This document shows, piece by piece, positions 15,260-25,395 of a stretch of 33,737 nt of DNA (within the stretch, counting starts at the first letter, position 1; each line of letters begins with the position of its first letter). Location of the stretch: the NCBI GenBank assembly GCA_030145395.1, contig JAQYVR010000158.1, positions 1 to 33,737 of the forward strand. The letters are read 5' to 3'. The stretch comes from Desulfobacteria bacterium. Lineage in GTDB: Bacteria > Desulfobacterota > Desulfobacteria > Desulfobacterales > C00003060. The notes below the pieces were generated by a model. It searched no databases. It saw only the letters and a program-made list of their open reading frames with translations, and was not told the DNA's origin. The position numbers and the translations under genes were made by a program.

Positions 15260-15350
15260 GTACTCCAATGGCCTATAGAAACCCTGGGACGCACAAGCAC
15301 AGCGGGATCAGTTATTCAGACAAATCTGAACTCTCACAGGGGAGGAAGCT

Positions 15351-15833
15351 ATGCCGACAATGACTCATCTTGATGAAGAAGGCCGGGTTCGCATGGTCGA
15401 TGTCTCCGAGAAATCGGCTACAGTCCGGGAAGCAGTGGCCCATGGGGTCATTACCATGCTACCTGAGACCTTTGACCTGATCAGCGAGCAAAAGGCAAAA
15501 AAAGGAAATGTCCTTGAGACCGCTCGCATTGCGGGCATCATGGCTGCGAAAAAGACAGCGGAACTGATTCCAATGTGTCACCCCCTCAGCATTTCCTTTG
15601 TGCAGATCGATTTTTTTCCGAATCCCGACACTCACAGCATCCGGATAGAGGCCGTTGTACGTGTGGTCAGCCAGACCGGGGTCGAGATGGAAGCATTCAC
15701 AGCCGCCACGATCGCGGCTTTGACCATCTATGACATGTGCAAATCATACGATCGGGCCATGACCATCTCTGATGTGTACCTGATTAAGAAGTCAGGGGGA
15801 AAGAGCGGCATCTTTGAGAGGGCATCATCATGA
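15351..15833 (+). CDS. moaC: Cyclic pyranopterin monophosphate synthase MoaC
   Basis: The 160-residue enzyme converts the MoaA product into cyclic pyranopterin monophosphate, the first stable precursor of molybdenum cofactor. Family motifs are all present: MVDVSEKSATVREAVA, AGIMAAKKTAELIPMCHPL, TGVEMEAFTAATIAALTIYDMCK and KSGGKSG at the C-terminus. Start ATG 15351 has the ribosome site GGGGAGGAA. Its stop overlaps the fdhD start by 4 bases (ATGA). moaA, which supplies its substrate, is not in the window. Confidence 0.96.
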   Translation: MPTMTHLDEEGRVRMVDVSEKSATVREAVAHGVITMLPETFDLISEQKAKKGNVLETARIAGIMAAKKTAELIPMCHPLSISFVQIDFFPNPDTHSIRIEAVVRVVSQTGVEMEAFTAATIAALTIYDMCKSYDRAMTISDVYLIKKSGGKSGIFERASS

Positions 15834-16615
15834 AAGACTCCGTCACTTATGATGTTGTCGAATTTGGAGAAGGTATTTTCCGAAAGACCGAGGCGATTGC
15901 CATACAGGAAGTTCCCTTGACTATCTACCTCAATGGTCACGAGGTGGTCACCCTGCTGTGTACTGGAAAGGTCCCTATATTCTTGGCCGTGGGATTCCTG
16001 AAGTCTGACGGACTCATTACGGATTATGAGCAACTCAAGGATGTCAAGGTTGAAGAAGAACCCGAAAGGCTCATGGCGCATGTGGAGACAACTCACGATC
16101 CCTTCAAGTTCCAACGCTTGGAACGCTCCATTACATCCGGGTGTGGAAAAGGCACAAATTTCACGCGTAATGTAGAAACCATTGCCTCGACCACCGTTAC
16201 CACAAAGCTGATAGTGACACCGGAGCAGGTCTTGCGGTTGTCGGCCGAACTCAACGAACGTTCGACCCTCTTCAGGGCTACCGGTGGATGTCACAATGCA
16301 TCGCTTGCCACACCCGAAGGAATCCTGATCTTTAGAGAAGACATTGGCAGACATAATGCTATTGATATGATTTGCGGTGAATGTTTCTTGGACAAGATTC
16401 CCACAGAGGATAAACTCATCGTCTCTACCGGCCGCATTGCCTCGGAGATTCTGATGAAGGTTATGCGTCTGGGGGTGTCCATCCTTGTGTCAGGCGCGGC
16501 TGCGACGCGATTCTCCATCGACCTGGCCCGAAAGACCAATATGACGCTAATCGGACGGGCACGCAAAGGGCGTATGGTAGTCTACAATCACGGTGGGAGA
16601 ATTGCGGGCCTATGA
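15830..16615 (+). CDS. fdhD: FdhD, formate dehydrogenase accessory sulfurtransferase
   Basis: The 261-residue protein moves sulfur from a cysteine desulfurase to the molybdenum (or tungsten) centre of formate dehydrogenase. Motifs are GKVPIFLAVGFLKSDGLI, TSGCGKG with Cys105 in the active loop, FRATGGCHNASL, and FREDIGRHNAIDMI. Only one cysteine is present in the loop where E. coli has CxxC; single-cysteine forms are known. It overlaps moaC by 4 bases and moeA by 4 bases, so the three are translationally coupled. The formate dehydrogenase itself must lie elsewhere. Confidence 0.95.
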   Translation: MKDSVTYDVVEFGEGIFRKTEAIAIQEVPLTIYLNGHEVVTLLCTGKVPIFLAVGFLKSDGLITDYEQLKDVKVEEEPERLMAHVETTHDPFKFQRLERSITSGCGKGTNFTRNVETIASTTVTTKLIVTPEQVLRLSAELNERSTLFRATGGCHNASLATPEGILIFREDIGRHNAIDMICGECFLDKIPTEDKLIVSTGRIASEILMKVMRLGVSILVSGAAATRFSIDLARKTNMTLIGRARKGRMVVYNHGGRIAGL

Positions 16616-17850
16616 CCGACAAGGAATTCTTCAAGGTGACCTCTCTGGAGCGGGTGCTAGACCTGATTCGCACCTTTCCATGTGTCAATGAGGAGGTCCT
16701 CCCGCTGGATCAGTGTGTAGGCCGCATTCTATTCCAGGACACAGTCTCCAAGATCGATCTTCCAGAATTCAACCGTGCGACCATGGATGGCTATGCAGTC
16801 CGGGCGCAATCAACCTTTGGCGCCTCAGAGAGTTTGCCGGCCCTTCTCAAAATCGTTGGCGAGGTCGAGATGGGAGAGGTCCCCACGGTTTCGGTCCAGC
16901 CGGGTGAAGCTGTTCGGATCGCCACGGGTGGCATGCTGCCTGATGGGGCTGACAGCGTGGTCATGATAGAACATGCCCATGCCCTTGATGAGCATACCCT
17001 TGAAGTCTTTAAGAGCGTTGCTCCATTACAGCATGTTATAGAGGTCGGCGAGGATTTTGGCAGGGAGGAGCAGGTCCTTGCCAAGGGAAGCCGCATACGT
17101 CCTCAGGAAATGGGTGTCCTGGCAGCCCTTGGTCAGACCCATGTTACAGTCTACAGACAGCCGACTGTGGCGACAATCTCCTCGGGTGACGAGATTGTGC
17201 CTATCGCACAAAACCCAAGTCTTTCTGAGCTGCGGGACGTCAACGCATACACCTTAGCTGGTCTTATTAGGCTGTCAGGCGGGATTCCACTCTATCTCGG
17301 AATTGCCAGGGATAACTTTGATGAGCTGCACGGCCTCTGCAAGAATGCCCTTGACCAGGCGGACATGGTCTTGATCTCAGGCGGGAGTTCGGTGGGCTCC
17401 CGTGATTTTACCCTGGAAGTGATTGAAGCGCTTCCTGATGCCGAGATCTTAGTCCATGGGGTTTCAATCAGCCCCGGAAAGCCCACAATTTTGGCCGCGA
17501 GTAAGCAGAAGTCCATCTGGGGACTTCCCGGACAGGTCACGTCGGCCATGATTGTTTTCCATGTGATGGTTCGTCCCTTGCTTGAAAAGATAAGCGGGCT
17601 TTCCGAAGATCGGCTACTCGCCGAACGCGAGGTCTCTGCCGTTCTGAGCCGGAACCTGGCATCAGTTCAGGGACGAGAAGATTATGTGCGCGTGAAACTA
17701 GTGCATAGGGAGAACCAGATCTATGCTGACCCCATTCTTGGCAAATCAGGTCTGATCCACACGATGGTTAAGGCCGACGGACTTGTTAGAATAGATATAA
17801 ACTCAGAAGGGCTGGACAAAGGAACCCATGTGCGTGTTATTGCGTTTTAG
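16612..17850 (+). CDS. moeA: Molybdopterin molybdenumtransferase MoeA
   Basis: The 412-residue protein inserts molybdate into adenylylated molybdopterin. Seen in order: LPEFNRATMDGYAV (about 53-66), GEAVRIATGGMLPDGADSVV, ISSGDEIVPI, ISGGSSVGSRDFT, HGVSISPGKPT, and GLPGQVTSAMIVFHVMVRPLL, then the small C-terminal domain. Length is normal and it is a stand-alone MoeA with no MogA fusion. It overlaps fdhD by 4 bases and ends the moaE-moaC-fdhD-moeA run. The 97-bp gap to the convergent kinase gene holds only a small ACGCA-GAT-TGCGT hairpin. Confidence 0.95.
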   Translation: MTDKEFFKVTSLERVLDLIRTFPCVNEEVLPLDQCVGRILFQDTVSKIDLPEFNRATMDGYAVRAQSTFGASESLPALLKIVGEVEMGEVPTVSVQPGEAVRIATGGMLPDGADSVVMIEHAHALDEHTLEVFKSVAPLQHVIEVGEDFGREEQVLAKGSRIRPQEMGVLAALGQTHVTVYRQPTVATISSGDEIVPIAQNPSLSELRDVNAYTLAGLIRLSGGIPLYLGIARDNFDELHGLCKNALDQADMVLISGGSSVGSRDFTLEVIEALPDAEILVHGVSISPGKPTILAASKQKSIWGLPGQVTSAMIVFHVMVRPLLEKISGLSEDRLLAEREVSAVLSRNLASVQGREDYVRVKLVHRENQIYADPILGKSGLIHTMVKADGLVRIDINSEGLDKGTHVRVIAF

Positions 17851-17947
17851 CAGCTCAACTCAATAGACGCCGGCCAAAAGAGTTACCCCCTGACCTTGCC
17901 TGACGCAATCTGCGTTCCCCCCACTGGCACTGCTGGGCAACAATCTT

Positions 17948-20944
17948 CTATCCGAGAATACCACTTATTTTTGCAGACAGTTGTTTCATAGTGAAGGGCT
18001 TCTGAATAAACCCATCACAGCCTCGTTCCAAGATCTCGCTGGCCTCACCATCAACGCTGAAACCGCTTGATAGCAGGACCTTCACGTCAGGGTTGACTTC
18101 CTTCATGCGATCATAGGTTTTACCGCCGCCCATTCTGGGCATGACCATGTCTAAAACAACAACGTCTATCTTATCCCTATGCTTCTTATAAACCGTGATC
18201 GCCTCTTTCCCATCTTTGGCTGTTAGTACCTGGTAGCCCATGGCCTCCAACAATTCCTGCCCTACCTTCAAGACCACCGCTTCATCGTCTACCAGCAGGA
18301 CATTTGCGGTTCCCTGAGCCGCATTCCCCCGGGTTCTGACGATTCTCTTCACTTCTTTTTTTGATGAAGGCAGATAAATGCTAAAGGTGGTTCCTCGTCC
18401 CCTCTTGGAGGCGGCATCAATATATCCGCTATGGGCCTTTATGATCCCGTAGGCAGAAGCCAGACCAAGACCAGTCCCTCCGCCTATCTCCTTGGTGGTG
18501 AAGAACGGATCAAAGATTCGGTCAATCGTCTTTTTATATATGCCCATGCCCGTGTCGGTCACTTGCAACAGTACATAGTTGCTCTGCTTTGGCTCATAGG
18601 ACTTCCCCTTCATATCCTTGTCAGTGAGGTTCATAGTCTTCAGGGTCAGCTCCCCACCACCAGGCATGGCATCCGCCGCATTCACAAACAGATTCAAAAG
18701 GACTTGTTCTATCTGTCCAGAATCTGCCTCTACGGCAAATAAATCCTTGGCAAGCTCTCGGTGAATCGTAATCTCTTTTCTTGTCCTCCCAAAGGTATCA
18801 GCGGTTCCTTCCATCAATTGGTTCAGGTCAATGGGTTTGACCTCATATTTTCCCTTTCTCGCATATCCTAGGAGGCGTGAGGTGAGTCTGGCTCCGCCAT
18901 GAATCTGCTTTTCGATATTCTCCAGTCGTCCGTAATCGGGGTAGCTAGGGTCCATACTCATTAGCATTAAGGAGATATTGCCCTGTATGCCCATGAGCAT
19001 GTTATTGAAGTCATGGGCAATACCACCGGCTAATGTTCCAATGGCTTCCATTTTCTGAGCTTGTAAGAGTTGTGCTTCGAGACTCTTTGATTCAGTAATA
19101 TCCCTCAAGCTATGCGTGTAGCCGGTAAGATTACCTTCCTGGTCGATTATCGGGGATGTTGAACATCTGCAAGTCCGGCCAAGACTTGATAGGGTTAGTT
19201 CTCTGCTGGCAGGTTTTCCTGTTCGTGTTGTTGCGATCAAGGGACAGTCCTTAACCGGTTTGCTTTGCCCGTGGACTGCCTCATAGCATTTCTTGCCCAC
19301 CACGCCTTCCTTTTTGGTGCTGAAGGCCTCGGTTGCAGACCTGTTCATCCGAATGATTCGATGTTCACTGTCCAGCAGCATAACCATGTCGGTTATCGCG
19401 TCAAATGTGTTCTCCCAGTCCTCCTTGGCTTGAACCAGGGCCTCCACAGCCAACTTTTCTTCTGTAATATCAGTTGCAACACCTTCTATATAGCTCTTCT
19501 CCGGATTGACACTGGCAGAGTACCGTACCCATATGATCGAACCGTCCCTGCGCGATAAGCGAGCCTCGAAATTATGGATTTCGCCGTTCTTTTGTATTTC
19601 AGCCACCATCCGTTCACGTGTTCCTGGATCAAGGTAATGTTCGGAGGTGACAAACTGGGCTATACAGGCCTCGCGGTTCTCATAGGCAAACATTTTGGCC
19701 AGTCGTTCGTTACACTCTGCCATTTTTCCATCGCTTATCCTTGTCCGAAACAGGCCCACCTGGGCATTGTTAAACAGGTTGCGGTATTTGTCCTCGCTCT
19801 CCCTGAGCGCTTCCTCGGTCTGCTTTCGATCGGTGGTGTCCGCGATATTACCCAATATGGCAGGCCTTCCCTTATACTCTATCCTGGTGTTTCTCCTCAT
19901 AATCCATATGGTTTTCTCGTCCTTTGTCAGACCTCTTGCCTCGTATATTGATGGGGCCTGTTCCCCTTTTATCCTTTTAGCCCTTATCTCATTGGTCAAG
20001 TCCCTGTCCTCAGGATGAACCATCCTCCATGTTTCCATGCCCAGCACTTCATTTTCCGAATACCCGTAAATCTCGGAAAACCTCCTGTTGGCAAACTGTA
20101 TCTTTCCGTCCTGGTCGATATAGATGCCGGTCAGCGAGTTTTCTACCAAAGTACTGTATTTCTCTTCGGATGCCCGAAGAGCGTCATCGGCTCGTTTACG
20201 CTCGGTTATATTGAGCCCAAGTGATATTGCACCTATTATGCTTCCCTCTCTATCGCGCAGGATAGAGTTGTTCCACCGGCATAAAATAGTGTCTCCGGTC
20301 TTGGTAACATTTTCGTTGACAACGTCGCGTTCTACCCTTCCCTGAAGCAGATTATCCACAACATCCTCGACGCGAGGCCTTTCGCTTTCCGGGACGAGGA
20401 ACCCGAAAAAGTTTCTTCCCAATACCTCCTCTCTCGACCAGCCAAATGTCTCTTCGGAGCACTCATTCCAGTCCATTACACGACACTCCGGATCCCATAC
20501 AACAAAAGCCAATGGGGCGGTTTCGTACACGCTCCGGTAACGCTCCTCGCTTTCCCGGAGCGCCTCCTCCGTCGACCTGCGTTCCTTAATCCAGTCTTCC
20601 TCAAGCTGAAAGACGTCCCAGAAAAGACGGGCAGCGACATGGTTCATCAATTGAATGTTGTCTGGCTTGGTTTGGGAGATTTCCTTGGCTACCTGGGCAC
20701 GGCCTGTTAGCTCTATAATCATATCCAGGTCCTGGAGCTCATACAGATCATGGTAATCCTTCGTCGTGAAGACACCTTTTTCCTGGGCGAGACGATAACC
20801 CACAGCCTGTGGATTGGTGCAGGCCACCGCAATGAGCTTCATCCGAAGCTGGCTGAGTTTTTTGGCAAATATCATGTCTATAATTGCCTTACATCCAGGA
20901 CCGCCACCCACGATTCCTATGCCGAGTGCCTTAACCTTTTCCAT
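17948..20944 (-). CDS. Rossmann-PAS4 hybrid histidine kinase with receiver
   Basis: A soluble 998-residue sensor kinase. Residues 1-115 are a Rossmann-type dinucleotide-binding domain ([20 protein letters not shown] ... MIIELTGRA) like the NAD-binding part of homoserine or aspartate dehydrogenases, with no catalytic dehydrogenase domain. Four PAS domains follow (roughly 130-255, 255-380, 380-505, 505-625), the last with a CYEAVHG...KDCP cysteine pair. HisKA has His644 in AHDFNN; HATPase has DTGMGI and GTGLGLAS; the receiver has Asp932 (LDMVMP). ATG 20944 with AAGGAT upstream is preferred. A GTG at 21004 overlapping the mpl stop (GTGA) would add 20 residues and couple translation to mpl. The kinase-receiver half is paralogous to the 4911 kinase. 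Confidence 0.9.
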   Translation of the reverse strand: MEKVKALGIGIVGGGPGCKAIIDMIFAKKLSQLRMKLIAVACTNPQAVGYRLAQEKGVFTTKDYHDLYELQDLDMIIELTGRAQVAKEISQTKPDNIQLMNHVAARLFWDVFQLEEDWIKERRSTEEALRESEERYRSVYETAPLAFVVWDPECRVMDWNECSEETFGWSREEVLGRNFFGFLVPESERPRVEDVVDNLLQGRVERDVVNENVTKTGDTILCRWNNSILRDREGSIIGAISLGLNITERKRADDALRASEEKYSTLVENSLTGIYIDQDGKIQFANRRFSEIYGYSENEVLGMETWRMVHPEDRDLTNEIRAKRIKGEQAPSIYEARGLTKDEKTIWIMRRNTRIEYKGRPAILGNIADTTDRKQTEEALRESEDKYRNLFNNAQVGLFRTRISDGKMAECNERLAKMFAYENREACIAQFVTSEHYLDPGTRERMVAEIQKNGEIHNFEARLSRRDGSIIWVRYSASVNPEKSYIEGVATDITEEKLAVEALVQAKEDWENTFDAITDMVMLLDSEHRIIRMNRSATEAFSTKKEGVVGKKCYEAVHGQSKPVKDCPLIATTRTGKPASRELTLSSLGRTCRCSTSPIIDQEGNLTGYTHSLRDITESKSLEAQLLQAQKMEAIGTLAGGIAHDFNNMLMGIQGNISLMLMSMDPSYPDYGRLENIEKQIHGGARLTSRLLGYARKGKYEVKPIDLNQLMEGTADTFGRTRKEITIHRELAKDLFAVEADSGQIEQVLLNLFVNAADAMPGGGELTLKTMNLTDKDMKGKSYEPKQSNYVLLQVTDTGMGIYKKTIDRIFDPFFTTKEIGGGTGLGLASAYGIIKAHSGYIDAASKRGRGTTFSIYLPSSKKEVKRIVRTRGNAAQGTANVLLVDDEAVVLKVGQELLEAMGYQVLTAKDGKEAITVYKKHRDKIDVVVLDMVMPRMGGGKTYDRMKEVNPDVKVLLSSGFSVDGEASEILERGCDGFIQKPFTMKQLSAKISGILG

Positions 20945-21000
20945 GATTCTATCCTTCTTGAGAAGTGTTCGCTCAACCGGTGAAACATGCTTCGTGTGTT

Positions 21001-22542
21001 TCACAGTCTCTCCAATAGTCTTTGGTGAATGTTATCAAACCCCCCGTTTGACATGATCAGTATTACGTCCTCAGGCTGTGCAACACTGATAAGATACTCG
21101 ATAATGGCGTCAGTATCCGGGAAGTAGAATGCTTTCTTTCCCCTATCGACTAAATCACAGGTCAACTCCTCGGAGGAGAACCTCTCGTCAGCCGGTATCT
21201 TGTCCAGCATGGGCGGCTTGCGGATGCATATCATATCCGCATCATCAAAGGAGTCGGGATATACTTTTTGAAAAACTTTACGCATGCTCGAATTGGTTCG
21301 TGGCTCAAAGACAGCAATAATCCTTCTGCTTGCATAAAAAGTGCCAACTGCGGCAAGGGTCTCTCGGACCTCAGTAGGATGATGGGCAAAATCATCTATA
21401 ACCGTAATATTACGCTTGATTCCTCGCACCTCCTGGCGTCGCTTGATCCCTTCAAAGGTTTCAAGTCCTTCCGATATAAGGTCTTTGGGGATCCGCAGGT
21501 CGTGGGCTACTGCAATGACGGACAGTGCATTCAGAGCATTGTGGCGACCCAAGAGAGGTGTCTTGAAAGTGCCAAAAGGCTCCCCGCGTTTTGTGATTTC
21601 AAGATAGGTCCAGGGCGGTTCAGGGCGCACACCTTCCAGTCGCCAGGGCGACCTTTCCTCAAAGCCATACATGTTGGTCCAGCAAGAGGCGTGGGCCGTG
21701 ATCTCTTTTATGGCAGGGGATTCATCCCAGGCAACCAGAAGGGTTTCTTCAGGCATGGATGTGACAAAATCGAGAAAGGCCTTCTTGACATGGGCTAGAT
21801 CGCGGTAGATGTCCGCATGATCAAATTCCACGCTGGTCAGAATCGCCCTCGATGGCGTGAAGTGAAGAAACTTGGGCCCTTTGTCAAAGAAGGCTGTGTC
21901 ATATTCATCTCCTTCCACTACAAAGTAAGGCCCGGTGCCGATATTATAGTTGCGATCAAAATTTTTCAGAATGCCGCCAACCATAAAGCCAGGATCAAGT
22001 CCTGCCATGGACAGAACCCATGCAAGGAGGGCCGCGGTGGTGGTCTTGCCATGGGTGCCTGTTACGGTGAGTGCTGCCTTTCCGTGAATGAAGAAACGAT
22101 TCAGGGCCTGGGGAAGGGAGCAAAACGGGAGGTCCATTTCAAACATGCGGACAACCTCTGGATTGTCCTTTGAGACGGCGTTGCCGACCACCACGAGATC
22201 TGGCTGATGAGAAAGGTTCTCTGGCCGAAATCCTTTAACAATATGGATACCACGTTCAGAGAGGAAGGTGCTCATTGGGGGATAGACGTGGTGATCGGAA
22301 CCGGTTACCTCAAATCCAGCCTCTTTCATCATGCCGGCAAGAGCCCCCATTCCCGTGCCACAGATGGCGATGAGATGAATGCTCTCGACCTTTTCAGGAA
22401 TTCGATTTTGCGTCAGGTTCAATGGCTTTGGTTCACTCCCATTTATTTGTCTTCGCCCCAACACACTGCAGCGCGCCGTCGCCAAAGTGGCTATGGCGCG
22501 TCGGCGACTTGTCGGAGCGAAGGCGTGTTCTGAGATGAACAA
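21001..22542 (-). CDS. mpl: Mpl, UDP-N-acetylmuramate:L-Ala-gamma-D-Glu-meso-DAP ligase
   Basis: This Mur ligase rejoins recycled murein tripeptide to UDP-MurNAc in the cytoplasm. Evidence: IHLIAICGTGMGALAGMMKEAGFEVTGSD, the ATP loop VTGTHGKTTTAALL, DEYDTAFFDKGPKFLHF, HADIYRDLAHVKKAF, FAHHPTEVRETL and FEPRTNSSM. The N-terminus is uncertain. The frame opens at a TTG (22542) with no ribosome site, and residues 1-35 are arginine/alanine-rich and encoded by a GC-rich palindromic patch (about 22475-22510). The conserved domain starts near residue 54, so the true start may be GTG 22464 or TTG 22422. It is followed by the Rossmann-PAS kinase in the same direction. Confidence 0.9.
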   Translation of the reverse strand: MFISEHAFAPTSRRRAIATLATARCSVLGRRQINGSEPKPLNLTQNRIPEKVESIHLIAICGTGMGALAGMMKEAGFEVTGSDHHVYPPMSTFLSERGIHIVKGFRPENLSHQPDLVVVGNAVSKDNPEVVRMFEMDLPFCSLPQALNRFFIHGKAALTVTGTHGKTTTAALLAWVLSMAGLDPGFMVGGILKNFDRNYNIGTGPYFVVEGDEYDTAFFDKGPKFLHFTPSRAILTSVEFDHADIYRDLAHVKKAFLDFVTSMPEETLLVAWDESPAIKEITAHASCWTNMYGFEERSPWRLEGVRPEPPWTYLEITKRGEPFGTFKTPLLGRHNALNALSVIAVAHDLRIPKDLISEGLETFEGIKRRQEVRGIKRNITVIDDFAHHPTEVRETLAAVGTFYASRRIIAVFEPRTNSSMRKVFQKVYPDSFDDADMICIRKPPMLDKIPADERFSSEELTCDLVDRGKKAFYFPDTDAIIEYLISVAQPEDVILIMSNGGFDNIHQRLLERL

Positions 22543-22660
22543 CTCACTGCTCTATACCTCACAGGGATGACTTCGTCCACTATATTGAGATGGCTTCACG
22601 TCTTTCATAAGACCGTCCGCTGCAAGTCATACGCAGGAATCACGTTTTACTTCGTTCCCC

Positions 22661-22689
22661 TTGACTTCGTCCATGAGTTTCCATAGGAT
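22661..22689 (+). promoter_or_regulatory. Predicted sigma-70-type promoter of the Sdh/Frd operon
   Basis: TTGACT (22661-22666), 17-bp spacer, TAGGAT (22684-22689). The expected transcription start near 22696 is only about 10 bases before the ATG at 22707 and about 35 before the second ATG at 22731. Position and strand fit the sdh/frd genes. Confidence 0.5.
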
Positions 22690-22706
22690 AATTTTCCTGA
22701 GGTCAA

Positions 22707-23534
22707 ATGGACACATCGACACGGAGAAACATGATTGAGGCATACCTTATAGGCATCCTCGAACGCTCGGAGAGACTGTCGTATTATGTCGGGTCCAGGG
22801 GATGGGGCTTCATCCTTACCTGGGCACACAGGATTGCCGGGCTCATACTGATCCTCTATATGCTTTTTCATGTCTATACTCTTTCGGGACTGTATAACCC
22901 CGAGGCCTTTGCTTCAAAGATGAAGTTTTTTGACAATTTCATTTTCACCTTTCTTGAATGGGGGCTGGCTGTTCCGGTCATATTTCATGCTCTGAATGGG
23001 ACCAGATTGATTCTGTATGAAGGTTTTCACGTAAGACAGGATGCAGTCATGATTCGCTGGGTCTTTGTTCTCAGCACCATATATATCCTGACATTAGGCC
23101 TCCTAATGTTGATAGGCAATCAACAGGTATCTGCCGGCTTCTTCTGGCTCGTAGTAGCCATAGCCAGTGCCATCTTAAGCACTATTATATATAGAAAGAT
23201 CTGGCACACACAGAATGTCATGTTGTGGAAACTTCAAAGGGTGTCAGGGGGCTTGCTCCTTCCTTTGGTCTCAGGCCACATGTTCTTCATGCACTTGAAC
23301 TACAAGGCAGGCCACGATGTGGATACGATAATGGCAAGGATCTCTGCTCCCGGCATGAAGATCTTGGATGTTGCCTTTGTTAGCGTCGTCTTTTTCCACG
23401 CCGGCTTTGGGCTTTACACCGTTGTTGGCGATTACGTAGAACACAGGCTTCTAAGAAGCGGACTTACAATCCTGATGAGTTTTATTTTGGGTGTCTTTGC
23501 TTATGCTGGGGTCAAGCTTATCCTGAGTGTATAG
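22707..23534 (+). CDS. Succinate dehydrogenase/fumarate reductase cytochrome b subunit
   Basis: The 275-residue membrane anchor has about seven hydrophobic segments (near 28-56, 74-100, 113-134, 139-158, 172-192, 208-237, 245-270). Two similar halves are visible. The first has WAHRIAGLILILYMLFHVY and FHALNGTRLIL; the second has QRVSGGLLLPLVSGHMFFMH and FFHAGFGLYTVVGDY. Each has the R-x-x-G...H and FH-x-x-x-G pattern of heme-binding Sdh/Frd anchors. It would join the flavoprotein to the quinone pool. ATG 22731 (GGAG 4 bp upstream) is an alternative start. Gap to the flavoprotein gene is 12 bp. Confidence 0.85.
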   Translation: MDTSTRRNMIEAYLIGILERSERLSYYVGSRGWGFILTWAHRIAGLILILYMLFHVYTLSGLYNPEAFASKMKFFDNFIFTFLEWGLAVPVIFHALNGTRLILYEGFHVRQDAVMIRWVFVLSTIYILTLGLLMLIGNQQVSAGFFWLVVAIASAILSTIIYRKIWHTQNVMLWKLQRVSGGLLLPLVSGHMFFMHLNYKAGHDVDTIMARISAPGMKILDVAFVSVVFFHAGFGLYTVVGDYVEHRLLRSGLTILMSFILGVFAYAGVKLILSV

Positions 23535-23546
23535 GGAATATTAAGA

Positions 23547-25349
23547 TTGGGAAGCAAACTTCAAATTGACTCGATATTACGGCCTGAAGTACTAGTGATC
23601 GGCGCGGGTGGGGCGGGCCTGAGATGCGCGGCCGAAATATGCGAGAGGCGTCAGGACACAAGCGTCGTCGTTGTGACCAAGGTGTATAGTCCCCAAAAGT
23701 CTCATACTGCGGCGGCTCAGGGCGGCATGGCGGCAGTCGATCCAAACGACCCCGTGGACAAAGTCTTATACCATATGTTCGATACCTGGAAGGGTTCAGA
23801 TTGCTCTTCAGATCAGAATATTATCAAGAAGGTTTGCGAATCGGCGTGGGAGCAAATCCTTTGGCTGGAAAGACGAGGGATGCATTTTAGCCGCACCGAG
23901 GAAGGCCGTATCGCCAAGAGGCCCTTTGGTGGTCACATGCTTAATTTTGGCGAGGTCAAGGCTTTTCGTGCTTGTTACGAGGCTGATCGCACAGGCAAGG
24001 GGATTATGGATACGGTCTGGGCCGAGTCCTTGAAGCACGGAGTGGTCTCTCTAAATCAAAGTGTAGCTACAGAACTGCTCTTCAGAAATGGTCGCTGTAT
24101 AGGGGCCATTGTTTTTATGGAACAGAACGGAAAGTTTGTAGCTGTTCTGGCAAAAGCCACGGTCATGGCGACCGGTGGAAAGACCCGTATGTATCAAGTG
24201 AGCAGCAACTGCCGCCAGAATACGGGCGATGGGTTGGCTCTGATGCTGCAAGCTGGGCTTCCGGTCATGGATTTGGAGGCCGTACAGTTTCACCCCACAG
24301 GGATTGTTGGTCCTGGTATCCTTGCCAGTGAAGCCCTGCGTGGTGAAGGTGGTATTCTGCGGAACAAGGATGACGAACCGTTTATGGAGCGATATGCCCC
24401 CACGGCCAAAGACCTCGCGCCGCGGGATCTCGTTTCCCGGTGCATCATGACAGAAATCCGTGAAGGGAGGGGATGCATTCATGCAGATCACAAGCTTCCT
24501 CATGTCTGGTTGGACCTGAGGCACCTACCCGAGCACATTCACAAAACGAGAATACAGGAGGTCTGCAGCTTCTTCTGTAGATTTGTGGGGGTTGAACCTC
24601 AAAGCCAGCTATGTCCGGTTACCCCCACGGCCCACTACCAGATGGGTGGAGCACCGACCAATGAATTTGGAGAGGTCCAAAGGGACGCCCAGCAAATCGT
24701 GCCCGGTCTGTATGCTTGCGGGGAGTTTGCAGCAGCCAGCCTGCACGGTCACAATCGCCTAGGTACAAACTCCTTGTTGGAGTTGATCACCATGGGAAAG
24801 GTCGTGGGAAAGAGGGTATCAGCCTATCTTGATGAAGCAGAAGATCCGGGGAATCTTCCACAAGATGCGGGACAACACATTTTTGGGCAGTTCTCGGATT
24901 ATCTTGAAACTCAAGGAAGAGGGCGCTATTCTGAAATTCGCGATGACCTGCGGATTCTCATGACAGCAAAGGTGGGTGTATTTCGGAATGAGCAGATCCT
25001 TAGAGAAGCGATCGAAAGACTCAAAGAACTCAAGGAGAGAGCTGGAGAGATAGAACTCACCAGCAAGTCGCTAGTCATGAACCAGTCACTGGTTCAGCTC
25101 TGGGAGTTGCATCATCTCCTGGATGTTTCAATGGTCATTGCCAGCGGTGCTCTATCCAGGAAAGAGTCAAGAGGAGCCCATTACCGGGAAGACTATCCGG
25201 AGAGAAGCTCGGAGTTTCAGTATCATACACTCGCTTATATGACAGAGTTCGGAGAGGTGACCCTCGGCAGGCGCCCGATTGATATGAGCATCTTTGAAGC
25301 CCGGGGGGAGCACTATGAGAAGTTTGGCATCATTGAAAGAAAATACTGA
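23547..25349 (+). CDS. Succinate dehydrogenase/fumarate reductase flavoprotein subunit
   Basis: The 600-residue FAD subunit interconverts succinate and fumarate. Visible are the dinucleotide fold VLVIGAGGAGLRCA, the covalent-FAD segment KSHTAAAQGGMAAV (the His of SHT), LEAVQFHPTG, LRGEGGILRN, the active-site region APRDLVSRC, HYQMGGAPTN and HGHNRLGTNSLLE. The start is a TTG at 23547, with the family's N-terminal strand about 13 residues in. Its TGA stop overlaps the end of an inverted-repeat-family sequence at 25348. Direction (oxidation or reduction) cannot be told from sequence. Confidence 0.95.
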   Translation: MGSKLQIDSILRPEVLVIGAGGAGLRCAAEICERRQDTSVVVVTKVYSPQKSHTAAAQGGMAAVDPNDPVDKVLYHMFDTWKGSDCSSDQNIIKKVCESAWEQILWLERRGMHFSRTEEGRIAKRPFGGHMLNFGEVKAFRACYEADRTGKGIMDTVWAESLKHGVVSLNQSVATELLFRNGRCIGAIVFMEQNGKFVAVLAKATVMATGGKTRMYQVSSNCRQNTGDGLALMLQAGLPVMDLEAVQFHPTGIVGPGILASEALRGEGGILRNKDDEPFMERYAPTAKDLAPRDLVSRCIMTEIREGRGCIHADHKLPHVWLDLRHLPEHIHKTRIQEVCSFFCRFVGVEPQSQLCPVTPTAHYQMGGAPTNEFGEVQRDAQQIVPGLYACGEFAAASLHGHNRLGTNSLLELITMGKVVGKRVSAYLDEAEDPGNLPQDAGQHIFGQFSDYLETQGRGRYSEIRDDLRILMTAKVGVFRNEQILREAIERLKELKERAGEIELTSKSLVMNQSLVQLWELHHLLDVSMVIASGALSRKESRGAHYREDYPERSSEFQYHTLAYMTEFGEVTLGRRPIDMSIFEARGEHYEKFGIIERKY

Positions 25350-25379
25350 CGGCTTCGCAAAGAGTCCATCTGCGGTGTT
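25348..25379. repeat. Half copy of the GACGGCTTCG inverted-repeat family, overlapping a stop codon
   Basis: This 32-bp block matches the left end of the element at 28027-28058 in 25 of 32 positions. The flavoprotein stop codon TGA (25347-25349) runs into the repeat start GACGGC. No matching right end was found before the next gene, so it is a solo end or remnant. Confidence 0.6.
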
Positions 25380-25395
25380 ATGCTTCAAGCCCAAC

